From positions 1 to 64,000 of the forward strand of contig URAS01000008.1 of NCBI GenBank assembly GCA_900545825.1: DNA of 64,000 nucleotides, in the 5' to 3' direction. The notes beneath the pieces are model-generated. The model was not told where the DNA came from. It saw only the letters and a list, made by a program, of their open reading frames with translations, and did not search any database. Origin of the DNA: an uncultured Actinomyces sp. (GTDB lineage: Bacteria > Actinomycetota > Actinomycetes > Actinomycetales > Actinomycetaceae). The translations under genes were made by a program, and so were the position numbers. Positions 42,861 through 51,699 of this stretch are shown piece by piece (within the stretch, counting starts at the first letter, position 1; each line of letters starts with the position of its first letter).

Positions 42861-43802
42861 CTCGTCGAACTCGATGGTGGCGACGACCGGGGACCGCAGC
42901 GCCTCGTCCTCGACGAAGGGGTGCGCCAGCGGGTGCTGCTCGGCCCACGTGTAGAGGATCTGCGACGACTCGCGGCAACGGTCGGCGACCTGGGGCATGC
43001 CGCCCAGCTCGGCGAACCAGTCGAGTTGGCTGCCCAGCAGCTCGAGCGTGGCGATCGCCGGGGTGTTGAGCGTCTGATTCTTGCGAGAATTCGCGATCGC
43101 CTGGGCGAGGTCGAGGATGCCCGGAACCCACCGGTCGCCGCTGCGGCTCAAGCGCTCGGCCCGCTCAATCGCGGAGGGCGAGAGGATAGCGAACCACAGG
43201 CCGCCGTCGGCCGCAAACGCCTTCTGTGGCGAGAAGTAATAGGCATCCGTCTGGGCGAGGTCGACCGGGACGGCCCCCGCGATCGACGTGGCGTCGACGA
43301 GCATGAGGGCGTCCTCGGCGCCGGCAACGCGCGTGACGGGCGCGGTGACGCCGGTCGACGTCTCGTTGTGAGCCCAGCAATAGGCGTCTGCGCCCTCGGT
43401 TGCCGTCAGGGGAGTGAAGCTGCCAAGCGGCGCCTCGACGCGCCGGGGTTGGTCCAGGTGCGGGGCCTTCTCCATTTCCTTGGCGCATTTGCCGCTGAAC
43501 GAGCCATAGACGGCACACGCGGCCTGGTGTTCGACCAGGCACGCCGCGGCGATCGCCCAGAACGCCGTGGCGCCCCCGTTGCCGAGGACGACCTCCCAGC
43601 CGTCGGGCACGCCCAAATGGTCGGAAAGCGAGGCCCGAATATGCCCGACAAGGTCCTTGACGGGGGCTTGACGATGTGATGTCCCGAGAAGTGAGCTGGA
43701 CCCCAATTTCGCGACGCTCTGCTTACGTATAGCGGACGGGCCGCAACCAAAATGCCGCTGGTTGGGCAGGAGGGAGGAGGGGACAGAAATCGTTGCAGTC
43801 AT
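42687..43802 (-). CDS. serC: phosphoserine aminotransferase
   Basis: SerC makes 3-phosphoserine in serine synthesis (and acts in pyridoxal phosphate synthesis in some bacteria). The 371 residues match the actinobacterial type: RHFGCGPSAIR near the N-terminus, GNGGATAFW, WAHNETSTGV, and the PLP Lys in YYFSPQKAFAADGG. The ATG at 43802 is preferred over a longer frame because TAGGTT lies seven bases upstream on the minus strand, a leaderless arrangement. It diverges from the DtxR gene. Confidence 0.94.
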   Translation of the reverse strand: MTATISVPSSLLPNQRHFGCGPSAIRKQSVAKLGSSSLLGTSHRQAPVKDLVGHIRASLSDHLGVPDGWEVVLGNGGATAFWAIAAACLVEHQAACAVYGSFSGKCAKEMEKAPHLDQPRRVEAPLGSFTPLTATEGADAYCWAHNETSTGVTAPVTRVAGAEDALMLVDATSIAGAVPVDLAQTDAYYFSPQKAFAADGGLWFAILSPSAIERAERLSRSGDRWVPGILDLAQAIANSRKNQTLNTPAIATLELLGSQLDWFAELGGMPQVADRCRESSQILYTWAEQHPLAHPFVEDEALRSPVVATIEFDESVSAPALIAALRDNGILDVGPYRGVGANQIRVGCFPTIAPEDLRALTACLDYLLERL

Positions 43803-43923
43803 AGCGAAAAACCTACCCCCGATAGGGGCCGCGGTGCACCGAATATCCACGTCTCAGACATCTAGATGAGTCCGGTAATACTGTAGGTAGGGATTACTAC
43901 TCACAGCCTCTCTTGAGCACAGA

Positions 43924-44607
43924 ATGGATAAGCACGTGGGTGACCTTATTGACACAACCGAGATGTATCTCAAGACCGTCCTTGAGATGGAGGAAGATGG
44001 CGTGACGCCGCTGCGCGCGCGCATCGTCGAGCGGCTTGGCCATTCCGGTCCCACGGTCTCGCAGACGGTGGCCCGGATGGAGCGCGACGGTCTGGTTCAC
44101 GTGGGCCGCGACCGCCGGATCGAGCTGTCCGAGGCGGGGCGTGACCGCGCGGTCAACGTGTTGCGTAAGCATCGTTTGGCCGAGCGGCTGCTGCTCGACA
44201 CCGTTGGCCTCGAATGGCCCCTGGTCCACGACGAGGCCTGCCGCTGGGAGCATGTCATGTCCGACGCTGTCGAGCAGCGCCTCACCGAGATCCTGACGGA
44301 CACCGACCGGGACCCGTACGGCAACCCCATCCCTGGCGGTTCGGCGCAGGTCGATCCCACGGAGATGTCGATGGCTGAGGCCTGCGACCTCCACGGCACG
44401 ATCGAGGCGGCGACGATTACCCGGATCGGCGAGCCGGTCCAGGCCGAGGTTGAGCTGTTGCGCGAGATCGAGCGGCTGGGATTCGTTCACGGCGCCCAGG
44501 TTCGCCTGGTGCCCGAACACGAGGACGTCGTCGTCGAAGGCAAGGCCGGCAAGCTGACACTTCGCGGCGCCCTGGCCCTCCATTACTTCGTGTCGGTCGA
44601 CGCCTGA
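43924..44607 (+). CDS. iron/manganese-dependent repressor, DtxR/IdeR family
   Basis: The 227 residues have the N-terminal winged helix (DTTEMYLKTVLEMEEDGVTPLRARI..., recognition helix SGPTVSQTVARMERDGL), the dimer and metal-binding domain with HRLAERLLLDTVGL and the CRWEHVMS ligand motif, and a C-terminal SH3-like domain. Close similarity to IdeR/DtxR suggests iron as co-repressor; a manganese role is possible. It would repress iron uptake genes. The ATG at 43924 is used; a GTG four codons later is an alternative. It is monocistronic with its own terminator. Confidence 0.92.
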   Translation: MDKHVGDLIDTTEMYLKTVLEMEEDGVTPLRARIVERLGHSGPTVSQTVARMERDGLVHVGRDRRIELSEAGRDRAVNVLRKHRLAERLLLDTVGLEWPLVHDEACRWEHVMSDAVEQRLTEILTDTDRDPYGNPIPGGSAQVDPTEMSMAEACDLHGTIEAATITRIGEPVQAEVELLREIERLGFVHGAQVRLVPEHEDVVVEGKAGKLTLRGALALHYFVSVDA

Positions 44608-44624
44608 TCAGACGTCTGCCCTGG

Positions 44625-44658
44625 TGACGCCCGCCTACCTCGGCGGGCGTCATTTGTT
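44625..44658 (+). terminator. terminator of the DtxR-family gene
   Basis: An 11-base-pair stem (TGACGCCCGCC / GGCGGGCGTCA) with a six-base loop is followed by TTTGTTAT. Confidence 0.9.
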
Positions 44659-44812
44659 ATCAAAACGTGATGTGGCGTATCCCTCACCGAATCGCTGTGA
44701 TCAAAGTGTGACATTCCGTGATCGGTCTGTTACGGTAGACGACGAAAGAGGTTCCCGAGTGGTCGGGATCCCAGTGAATACTGAGCCTTCGCCGATCAGG
44801 AGATTTAGACAA

Positions 44813-45544
44813 GTGGCTAATAACTCCGCTGCCCGCCACCGCGCGGCCTGCCGTCCCACGACACCGCTCACCACTGTTGCTGCTACCGTGACCTCCCCGG
44901 AGGTTCGCCGTAAGGCCGCGGTGCTCGCTTCTTCCGGTCTCGCCATCGGCGTGATCGCTGCTCAGGGCGTCGGCGACCCGGCGTTCGCCGATTCTGCTCA
45001 CTCGTCCGCTCGCACGGACGTCAAGGCGCACGCCACGGTCAACCAGGCCGTCAAGGCGACCTCGGGTCAGTTCCAGCTGACGCAGGCGCCGATGAAGATC
45101 GTCGCCAAGCCGAAGGTCGAGGTCCAGACGGCCACGTACAACGAGTACACGACCAACGAGGACACCTCGGATTACTCGGTCGCGACGGATATGGCTTCCG
45201 TTCCCGCCGCTAAAGGCTCGATCGCCGCTATCGCCCAGCAGTACCTGGGCGTTCCTTATGTTTGGGGTGGCTCGACCCCCGCGGGCTTCGACTGCTCGGG
45301 CTTCGTCAAGTACGTTTACGCCCAGGCCGGCATCCAGGTCAACGGTCGTACCGACCGCTCGATCATGGCCGGTGGCACGAAGATTCCGCTGTCGCAGGCT
45401 CAGCCGGGCGACATTCTGTGGCACGCCGGCCACGTCGCCATCTACCTTGGCAACGGCCAGTACATCCACGCTCCCAAGCCGGGCGATCACGTGAAGATCG
45501 CTCCGATGGCGTGGGGTGGCTTCACGACGGCGGTGCGTTACTAA
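44813..45544 (+). CDS. secreted NlpC/P60 family cell-wall hydrolase
   Basis: The 243 residues comprise an N-terminal Arg/Thr-rich stretch, a hydrophobic signal segment (AAVLASSGLAIGVIAAQGVG, about 40-60) with likely cleavage near AFA, a Ser/Thr/Val-rich linker, and a C-terminal NlpC/P60 domain with catalytic Cys in GFDCSGFV, His in AGHVAIYLG and the third polar residue in HAPKPGDHV. Such enzymes cut D-Glu to diamino-acid bonds in peptidoglycan stems. GTG at 44813 has AGGAG about ten bases upstream; TACGGT at 44731-44736 is a likely -10 box. Confidence 0.9.
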   Translation: MANNSAARHRAACRPTTPLTTVAATVTSPEVRRKAAVLASSGLAIGVIAAQGVGDPAFADSAHSSARTDVKAHATVNQAVKATSGQFQLTQAPMKIVAKPKVEVQTATYNEYTTNEDTSDYSVATDMASVPAAKGSIAAIAQQYLGVPYVWGGSTPAGFDCSGFVKYVYAQAGIQVNGRTDRSIMAGGTKIPLSQAQPGDILWHAGHVAIYLGNGQYIHAPKPGDHVKIAPMAWGGFTTAVRY

Positions 45545-45568
45545 GTCTCAATCAGGACTTTTATACGC

Positions 45569-45603
45569 GGGGCGACCGGGAAACCGGTCGCCCCGAGTTT
45601 TTT
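45569..45603 (+). terminator. terminator of the NlpC/P60 gene
   Basis: An 11-base-pair perfect stem (GGGGCGACCGG / CCGGTCGCCCC) with a GAAA tetraloop is followed by GAGTTTTTT. Confidence 0.95.
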
Positions 45604-45702
45604 CGAATCGTGTCCTAGGCCACAATTGTCGTCCTCGTGCACTAAGCTGAGAAGGTGTCCCGGGCCAGCCGGGAGTGTGACGATGACAAGGGGGTAACCA
45701 CT

Positions 45703-46638
45703 GTGACAAGACGCGATGTTGTCGTTGTCGGTGTTGATGGGTCTCGGGAGTCGCTCGAGGCCGCCGAATGGGCAGCGGCACGTGCCGCTGCTAGTGGCTG
45801 GGAGCTCAACATCGTCTGTGCGTATGCGCTGCCGTCGTACACGGCGGCGTCAATGGATTCGGGCTTCGCGGTCGTCGATGACGATGCGATCGAGGCCAGT
45901 GCCCAGGCTGTCGTGCGCGAGGCCGCGGATTCGGTGAAAGAGTACGACGTCAAAGTCGTTACGCTGGCCCAGCAGGGCGATCCGACGGGAACGTTGGTTG
46001 ATCTGTCGAAGACCGCGCAGATCGTGGTCGTTGGCACGCGGGGTGGCGGCGGATTCGCGGACCGCCTGCTGGGGGCGACGTCGGCGGCGCTGCCGGCGTA
46101 CGCACACTGCCCCGTCGTCGTCGTCCCCCGCCACAAGGAGGGCGCGAATTTCGTCCCGGTCGAGCGCATCGTCGCCGGCGTCGACGGGTCCAGCCAGGCG
46201 TCGTTGGCGCTCGAGGCTGCCGTCGGCGAGGCATCGGCGTGGAAGGCCAGGCTGACGGCGGTTGAGGCCGTTCCCATGGCGTCCTCGGCGGGGGCGCTGG
46301 CGTGGCTGCCGCCGGCGATCGATCGTTCGGAAATCCTCCGTGACGTGCGCCAACAGTTGAAGGCGCTGTGTGACCGCACGACCGAGGGCACGGACGTCGA
46401 CGTCCGCTCGCACGCCCTTGACGGCAATGCGGCCATGCTGCTCGCCGAATTCTCGACGGCGGTCGACCTCGTGGTTGTGGGGTCGCGCGGCCGCGGCGGC
46501 GTGAGGGGCCTGCTCATGGGCTCGACGTCGCAGTCGGTCCTCGCCCACTCGATGTGCCCGGTCATGGTGGTGCCGTCGCATCACGGCAAGTCCGAGGAGG
46601 ACGAGGAGCAGTCCCACGTCAAGTGGAAGCGGCAGTAG
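45703..46638 (+). CDS. universal stress protein with two UspA domains
   Basis: The 311 residues hold two tandem UspA domains, each starting with a VVVGVDGS / IVAGVDGSSQAS strand-loop and ending with an ATP-binding loop (GTRGGGGFADRLLGATSAAL and GSRGRGGVRGLLMGSTSQSV). These proteins support survival in stress and stationary or hypoxic states. The GTG at 45703 has AAGGGGG seven bases upstream. A longer form from GTG 45655 is possible because TAAGCT lies six bases before that codon; I take that box as the promoter. Confidence 0.9.
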   Translation: MTRRDVVVVGVDGSRESLEAAEWAAARAAASGWELNIVCAYALPSYTAASMDSGFAVVDDDAIEASAQAVVREAADSVKEYDVKVVTLAQQGDPTGTLVDLSKTAQIVVVGTRGGGGFADRLLGATSAALPAYAHCPVVVVPRHKEGANFVPVERIVAGVDGSSQASLALEAAVGEASAWKARLTAVEAVPMASSAGALAWLPPAIDRSEILRDVRQQLKALCDRTTEGTDVDVRSHALDGNAAMLLAEFSTAVDLVVVGSRGRGGVRGLLMGSTSQSVLAHSMCPVMVVPSHHGKSEEDEEQSHVKWKRQ

Positions 46639-46663
46639 GCCGGCTATCGACGCGACATCAGCA

Positions 46664-46700
46664 CACGCCCGCGAGACGGTTGAATCCTCTCGCGGGCGTG
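46664..46700 (+). terminator. hairpin after the universal stress protein gene
   Basis: A perfect 13-base-pair stem (CACGCCCGCGAGA and its complement) with an 11-base loop; there is no U-run. Confidence 0.7.
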
Positions 46701-46746
46701 GTGTATCTCCGGGCCGCGAGCCGGCGGGGAAGTAAGGGTCCGCTAG

Positions 46747-46762
46747 TGTGATGCTGGTCACC
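46747..46762. promoter_or_regulatory. CRP/GlxR-like site upstream of the adhE homologue
   Basis: TGTGA-N6-TCACC matches nine of ten fixed positions of the CRP-family consensus TGTGA-N6-TCACA. A weaker copy, TGTGA-N6-GCACG, follows about 30 bases later. Both lie 130-180 bases upstream of the gene start. Candidate only. Confidence 0.45.
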
Positions 46763-46926
46763 CTATTCTTTGCTTAGCGATGTGACATGGTGCACGTTTA
46801 CCCAGGGTGACAGGACCGGCTTTCACCTATGTGACAAAGCGGCTGAAAGAGACTTTTGGCCCGAGATTCCGCCATTTATTTCTTCTACCGTTACTGTCAA
46901 CCATCCAGCGACTATCGGGAGTAGAC

Positions 46927-49536
46927 ATGGCGACCACAACCCCTCCGGCCGAACCCATCAGTGAGGTCGATGAGCTCATCGCGAACGCCCGGAACGCGCT
47001 TTGGCAGTTTCGTGCGCTTGACCAGAAAAGCGTCGACCGCGTGGTCGAGGCGGCCGCGAAGGCGGCTCGCGACGCCCACGCCGCCCTCGCCCACGCCGTG
47101 GTGAAAGAGACGCAGCGCGGCAACTTCGAAGACAAGACCGTGAAGAACATCTTCGCGGCCGAACAGATCAGCGCGTACATGCGCGACCTCAAGACCGTCG
47201 GAATCATCTCGCAGAACCAGTTCACGGGAATCACCGAGATCGCCGAGCCGGTGGGCATCGTCACGGCGCTGACGCCGGTGACGAACCCGACGTCGACGAC
47301 GATCTTCAAGGCCCTTATGTGCTTGAAGACTCGCAACCCCGTGATCTTCGCCTTCCACCCGTCGGCGCAGCAGTGCTGCGTGATGGCGGCCAAGATCGTC
47401 CAGGAGGCGGCCGTCGCCGCGGGCGCCCCCGAAGGGTGTATCCAGTGGATCACGAAGCCGGCGATGCAGACGACGAGCGAGCTGATGAACCACCCCGACA
47501 CGGCGGTCATCCTCGCCACCGGCGGCAACGCTATGGTGCGGGCGGCCTACTCGTGTGGGAAGCCGGCGCTGGGCGTGGGCGCGGGCAACGTGCCCGCCTA
47601 CATCCACCGGTCGGCCGACGTTGCGCGCGCCGTCTACGACGTCACGGCGTCGAAGTCGTTCGACAACGGCATGATCTGTGCGTCCGAACAGGCGGTGATC
47701 CTCGACGAGGAAATCCGCGAGCAGGCACTGACGACCTTCAAGCAGCTGGGCTGCTACGTCGTCAACGAGGAGGAGAAGGCGAAGCTCGAGAAGCTGCTGT
47801 TCGGGGCGACGGCGGGCACCGAGGAATGCGCGACGGCGAAGCTCAACGCCAAGGTCGTTGGCCAGGACGCCTACACGATCGCTCACGACGCGGGCTTCAA
47901 GGTGCCGCGCCACACCCAGGCGCTGCTGGCCGAGGTTAGCGAGGTCAGCTACCGCGAGCCGCTGACCCGCGAGAAGCTCAGCCCGGTCCTCGCCGTCCTC
48001 ACGGCGCACTCGACCGACGAGGGCATCCACCTGGCCGAACAGATGGTCGAGCAGGACGGCCTCGGGCACACCGGCGCCATCCACGCGCACGACCGCGACG
48101 TCATCGAAGAGTTCGGTTCGCGCGTCCAGGCCGTCCGTATCGTTGCGAACGCCCCGTCGTCGCAGGGCGCGATCGGCGGCATCTTCAATGCCTTCGTTCC
48201 TTCGCTGACGTTGGGCTGCGGCAGCTACGGGCACAACTCGGTGTCGAACAACATCAGCGCCGTCAACCTCATCAACATCAAGCGCATTGGCCGGAGGAAT
48301 ACCGTGATCGCTCCCTTCCAAGTCCCACCGCAGATTTTCCAGGGGGTCGGGACGATCCGCGAGCTTGCGATGATCACCAAGCTCGAGCGCGTGACGATCC
48401 TCAGCGACAAGTCGGACCTCCACTCGGGCGCCCTCGCCACGGTTCTCCAGCTGTTGTACTCGCGGCATAACCAGGTGTCGGTGCAGGTCATCGACGACAT
48501 TCCGAGGACGCTGACCGCGGACTTCCTGCGGGAAAAGGCCACCGAGGTGTCGGGCTTCGCGCCGGACACGGTGCTGACGTTCGGGTCGACCGCGACCGTC
48601 AACGCCGGGAAGATCATCCGGCTTTCGCTGGCCCATCCCGAGCTCGATCTCGATCACGTCTGCTCGGGCACGGCGACGCTGCCCGAGCGGGTGACGAGCC
48701 CCAGGCTCGTGTGCGTGCCGACGACGTCCGGCGGCCAGGCGGCCCTGTCGTCCTCAGCGTCGCTTCCCGACCCGAAGTCGGGGCTGGAGCTGCTCATCGA
48801 ATCGCCGTCGTTCCTCGCCGACATGGTGATCATGGATCCCGACTTCGCCACGTGGGACGCGAAGGTCCTGGCCGCCCGCGGTTTCGAGACGATTTCGCAG
48901 GCCACCGAGACGTTCCTGTCGATCAATGCGACCGACTTCACCGACGCGTTGGCGCTGCGCGGCCTCGAGCTCAGCTATTCCTCGCTGCCGGTTGCCGTCA
49001 AGGGGTTCGGCAGCAGCGCCCAGGCCGAGGCGGCGCGCGAACGCGTCATCTCGGCGGGCACGCTGATCTCGACGGCCGTCGGCAACGCGAGCCTGGGGTT
49101 GGCGGACTCGTTGGCCCAGGCGTTCTCGCAGTTCTCTGGCGCGCCGCGTCAGGACCTGCTGCCGGCGATCCTGCCGAACGTTGTCCGGTTCAACGGCTCG
49201 CTGCCGACGAAGCTCGTCACGTGGCCGAACTACGAGACGTTCACCGTGCCCGACCGCTGCGTCGAGATTTGCCGCCACCTGGGGATCACCGTGGGCAAGG
49301 CCGGTGCGGTCGAGGCCTACGCCGTGGCGTTGGAGGACCTGCGCGACCAGATTGGCGCCGTGCCTCTGCTGCGCAACCAGGGCCTCGCCGAGTCGACGTT
49401 CGACCACCGGATCGGCGACATTGTCGAGCGGGCGTTCGACTACCAGTCGCACTCGGGTAACCCGCAGACCGCCAGGCTTGAGGACATCCACGACCTCCTC
49501 ATTGCCTGCTTCAGGGGCCAAAAGTATCAGCGCTAG
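46927..49536 (+). CDS. adhE: AdhE-type protein: acetaldehyde-CoA dehydrogenase with degenerate alcohol dehydrogenase domain
   Basis: The 869 residues align over the full AdhE layout. The N-terminal half (about 1-440) is an acylating aldehyde dehydrogenase with catalytic Cys251 in GMICASEQAVI, so reduction of acetyl-CoA to acetaldehyde, or the reverse, is plausible. The C-terminal half keeps the iron alcohol dehydrogenase fold but not its active site: the GGGS dinucleotide motif reads GSTA (553-556), the metal-binding Asp and His are Glu654 and Gln658, and the three later His are Asp727, Gln731 and Arg741. The alcohol step is therefore probably lost. The ATG at 46927 is chosen over an upstream in-frame GTG because the AldDH domain starts here and GGGAG precedes it. 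Confidence 0.85.
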   Translation: MATTTPPAEPISEVDELIANARNALWQFRALDQKSVDRVVEAAAKAARDAHAALAHAVVKETQRGNFEDKTVKNIFAAEQISAYMRDLKTVGIISQNQFTGITEIAEPVGIVTALTPVTNPTSTTIFKALMCLKTRNPVIFAFHPSAQQCCVMAAKIVQEAAVAAGAPEGCIQWITKPAMQTTSELMNHPDTAVILATGGNAMVRAAYSCGKPALGVGAGNVPAYIHRSADVARAVYDVTASKSFDNGMICASEQAVILDEEIREQALTTFKQLGCYVVNEEEKAKLEKLLFGATAGTEECATAKLNAKVVGQDAYTIAHDAGFKVPRHTQALLAEVSEVSYREPLTREKLSPVLAVLTAHSTDEGIHLAEQMVEQDGLGHTGAIHAHDRDVIEEFGSRVQAVRIVANAPSSQGAIGGIFNAFVPSLTLGCGSYGHNSVSNNISAVNLINIKRIGRRNTVIAPFQVPPQIFQGVGTIRELAMITKLERVTILSDKSDLHSGALATVLQLLYSRHNQVSVQVIDDIPRTLTADFLREKATEVSGFAPDTVLTFGSTATVNAGKIIRLSLAHPELDLDHVCSGTATLPERVTSPRLVCVPTTSGGQAALSSSASLPDPKSGLELLIESPSFLADMVIMDPDFATWDAKVLAARGFETISQATETFLSINATDFTDALALRGLELSYSSLPVAVKGFGSSAQAEAARERVISAGTLISTAVGNASLGLADSLAQAFSQFSGAPRQDLLPAILPNVVRFNGSLPTKLVTWPNYETFTVPDRCVEICRHLGITVGKAGAVEAYAVALEDLRDQIGAVPLLRNQGLAESTFDHRIGDIVERAFDYQSHSGNPQTARLEDIHDLLIACFRGQKYQR

Positions 49537-49542
49537 ACGGCG

Positions 49543-50427
49543 CTAAACGGCACGAGCGCCCGTGTGGGGCCGCGGCAGGCGGCCCTGCGCGGGCGCCGTC
49601 CTATGGGGCGTAAAACCGATCTCCTCGGTGACGACCGGGGTGTCGTCGCCCAGGTGGCCCCGGCCCCAGAACTGCTCGTGGGCGCGGCGCCACTGGGCGG
49701 CGTCGGCGAAGCCCTCGCCCTCGCGGCGGGCAAAGTCGTCGTCGACCTCGCCCAGGGGGACGACGCGGCAGCGCAGCGTCTCGACGAGGCCGAGGAGGGC
49801 GCCGCGCGAATCCGTGAGATACGCCAGCGCGCCGTCGGCGGGCGGGGCCTCGCCCGCGGCCTCGTAGTCGGCGAGTAGCGACGACGTCGCCTGCTTCCTC
49901 CCGTCCGCGACGAGGGCGGCCAGCCGGTCGTGCATCGCCGGTGTGTCGCCGAAGACCGCCTGATCGAGGTCGTCGAGGTCCCACGCCGGCGCCGATCCCT
50001 CGCCGGCGCGGGCCGCCCGGTCGCGGTCGGCCAGGCCTGGCAGGATGCAGTGCTCGAGCAGAGGAGCGAGGTCGCCCGGGAGGGAGCCGGCGGGGTCGAG
50101 CCAGCGGGCATCGGCGATCTCGTTCATCACTTCGGGGACGTCCTCGAGGGGCTGGCGGGCGCAAAACACCGTCGACCGGACGGAGTGCCCGGCCTCGTTC
50201 GCGGCGCTTTCGCGCCACCGCCCCAGCAGGGTGAGGTCGTCCCACCCCAGGGCGATCCCCGTCTCCTCGTGCGCCTCGCGGATCGCGGTGGCGCGCGGCG
50301 TCTCGTCGCCCTCGGGCTTGCCGCCGACCATCATGAAGCGGCCAGTGCCGCGCTTGCGGACGGTGAGGATGCGGCCGGCCCGGTCCGAGAAGACGACGGC
50401 CGAGACGGTGATGAGCGAGTTCGTCAT
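49543..50427 (-). CDS. NUDIX hydrolase fused to an ASCH domain
   Basis: The 294 residues have a NUDIX domain (about 1-130) with a full Nudix box: GKPEGDE, seven residues, then REAHEETGI, which binds the metal for cleaving nucleoside diphosphates linked to another group. The C-terminal part (about 155-275) looks like an ASCH domain, a PUA-like RNA-binding fold, with GRKQATSSLL and the EGFADAAQWRRAHEQFW end typical of YqfB-like ASCH proteins. The substrate is unknown. TAGGGT lies six bases before the ATG, so it is probably leaderless. It converges with adhE, leaving six bases between. Confidence 0.82.
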   Translation of the reverse strand: MTNSLITVSAVVFSDRAGRILTVRKRGTGRFMMVGGKPEGDETPRATAIREAHEETGIALGWDDLTLLGRWRESAANEAGHSVRSTVFCARQPLEDVPEVMNEIADARWLDPAGSLPGDLAPLLEHCILPGLADRDRAARAGEGSAPAWDLDDLDQAVFGDTPAMHDRLAALVADGRKQATSSLLADYEAAGEAPPADGALAYLTDSRGALLGLVETLRCRVVPLGEVDDDFARREGEGFADAAQWRRAHEQFWGRGHLGDDTPVVTEEIGFTPHRTAPAQGRLPRPHTGARAV

Positions 50428-50465
50428 GCCCCCACCCTAACGAGGACGTGCCCGCCCCGCCCGGC

Positions 50466-51635
50466 TCAGGCGGAGAACAGCTCGGTGGCGCGGATCCGGG
50501 CGAACGCCTGGCGAATCGGGTCCTCGCCGATCGTCACGGCCAGCCGGATGAAGCCCTTGCCCGACGCGCCGAACGCCGTCCCGGGGATGACGGCGACGTG
50601 GGCGTGCTCGAACAGATAGTCGGCGACCTCGGTGGACGTCATCCCCGTGGCGCGGACGTCGACCCACAGGTAGATCGACCCCGAGGGCGGCGGCGTGCTC
50701 ATCTTCGGCGTGCGCGCGACCTCCTCGGCGGCGACGTGGAGCCGGTGATAGAACATGTCGCGAATCGGCGGGCACACCTCGTCGTGCAGCTTGAGGGCCG
50801 CCAGTGCGCCGCGCTGGGACGGCGTGGGCGCCGAGAACACGACGTTCTCGTTGATGTCGCGGGCGGCCCGGATGAGCGGCTCGGGCGCCAACAGGTAGCC
50901 GATGCGGAAGCCGGCCATGCAGTAGTTCTTCGAGAACGAGTGGAGGATGACCGTGCGTTCCTTCATGCCCGGCAGGGTAGCGATCGAGCGGAAGGGCCTG
51001 GCGTAGTCATAGATCGTGTAGATGTCGTCGGCGAACACGAGGAGGTCGTGGACGCTGGCCACGTCGGCGGCCATGCGGAGCGTCTCGTCGTCCCACACGG
51101 CGCCCGTCGGGTTCGTCGGCGAGTTGACGATGATCCCGCGCGTGCGTGGCGTGATGCGGGCCTCGACGTCCTCGCGGCGGGGGAGGAACCCGTGCTCCGG
51201 CGTCGTCGGGACGAAGACGGGGACCGCGCCGGTCATGGCGATTTGCTCGGGGTAGGGCGTGAAGTAGGGCTCGATGACGAGGACCTCGTCGCCCGGGTTG
51301 AGGACGGCCTGCATGATGAGCCACATCCCGTGGTTCGCCGACGTCGTCACCATGCACTCGTCGATCGAGTAATTGAGGCCGTACGTGCGGTGGGTGTAGC
51401 GGCAGATTTCTTCGCGGACTTCCGGCTCGCCCAGGGTCTCGGTGTAGTGGGTCTTGCCGGCTTTCATGTCGGCGTAGACGGCGTCGATGATCCGCGGATC
51501 GGTGGTGAGGTCGGGGTCGCCCAGGGTGAAGTTAATCATGTCGGTGATGGCGAGGGCGGCGTCGCCCGCCGTCGACATGAGGTTCTCTTCGCGTTGGCGC
51601 ACGTGGTCGGCGAGAAAACGTTCCGCTGTGGTCAC
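50466..51635 (-). CDS. PLP-dependent aminotransferase, class I/II
   Basis: The 389 residues show fold-type I aminotransferase features: INFTLGDPDL near the N-terminus, SANHGMWLIMQAVLNPGDEV, NSPTNPTGAVW, ADDIYTIYDY and the PLP Lys in HSFSKNYCMAGFRIGY. The family includes aspartate and aromatic aminotransferases; the substrate cannot be fixed from sequence. GTG at 51635 is preceded by GAGGAGGAA. It follows the sodium:solute symporter gene by 64 bases on the same strand, so the two may act on the same nutrient. Confidence 0.88.
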   Translation of the reverse strand: MTTAERFLADHVRQREENLMSTAGDAALAITDMINFTLGDPDLTTDPRIIDAVYADMKAGKTHYTETLGEPEVREEICRYTHRTYGLNYSIDECMVTTSANHGMWLIMQAVLNPGDEVLVIEPYFTPYPEQIAMTGAVPVFVPTTPEHGFLPRREDVEARITPRTRGIIVNSPTNPTGAVWDDETLRMAADVASVHDLLVFADDIYTIYDYARPFRSIATLPGMKERTVILHSFSKNYCMAGFRIGYLLAPEPLIRAARDINENVVFSAPTPSQRGALAALKLHDEVCPPIRDMFYHRLHVAAEEVARTPKMSTPPPSGSIYLWVDVRATGMTSTEVADYLFEHAHVAVIPGTAFGASGKGFIRLAVTIGEDPIRQAFARIRATELFSA

Positions 51636-51699
51636 AGGCTTCCTCCTCGGTGTCGTCGGTGGCGGCCAGGGACGCGCCTGGCCGCCCTCTGCGTGAATG

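Noticed and set aside
44690..44812. A c-di-AMP (ydaO) riboswitch before the NlpC/P60 hydrolase, as seen before some actinobacterial wall hydrolases
   Set aside because: The likely -10 box leaves only about 70 bases of leader, too short for this class, and the conserved aptamer segments are not found.
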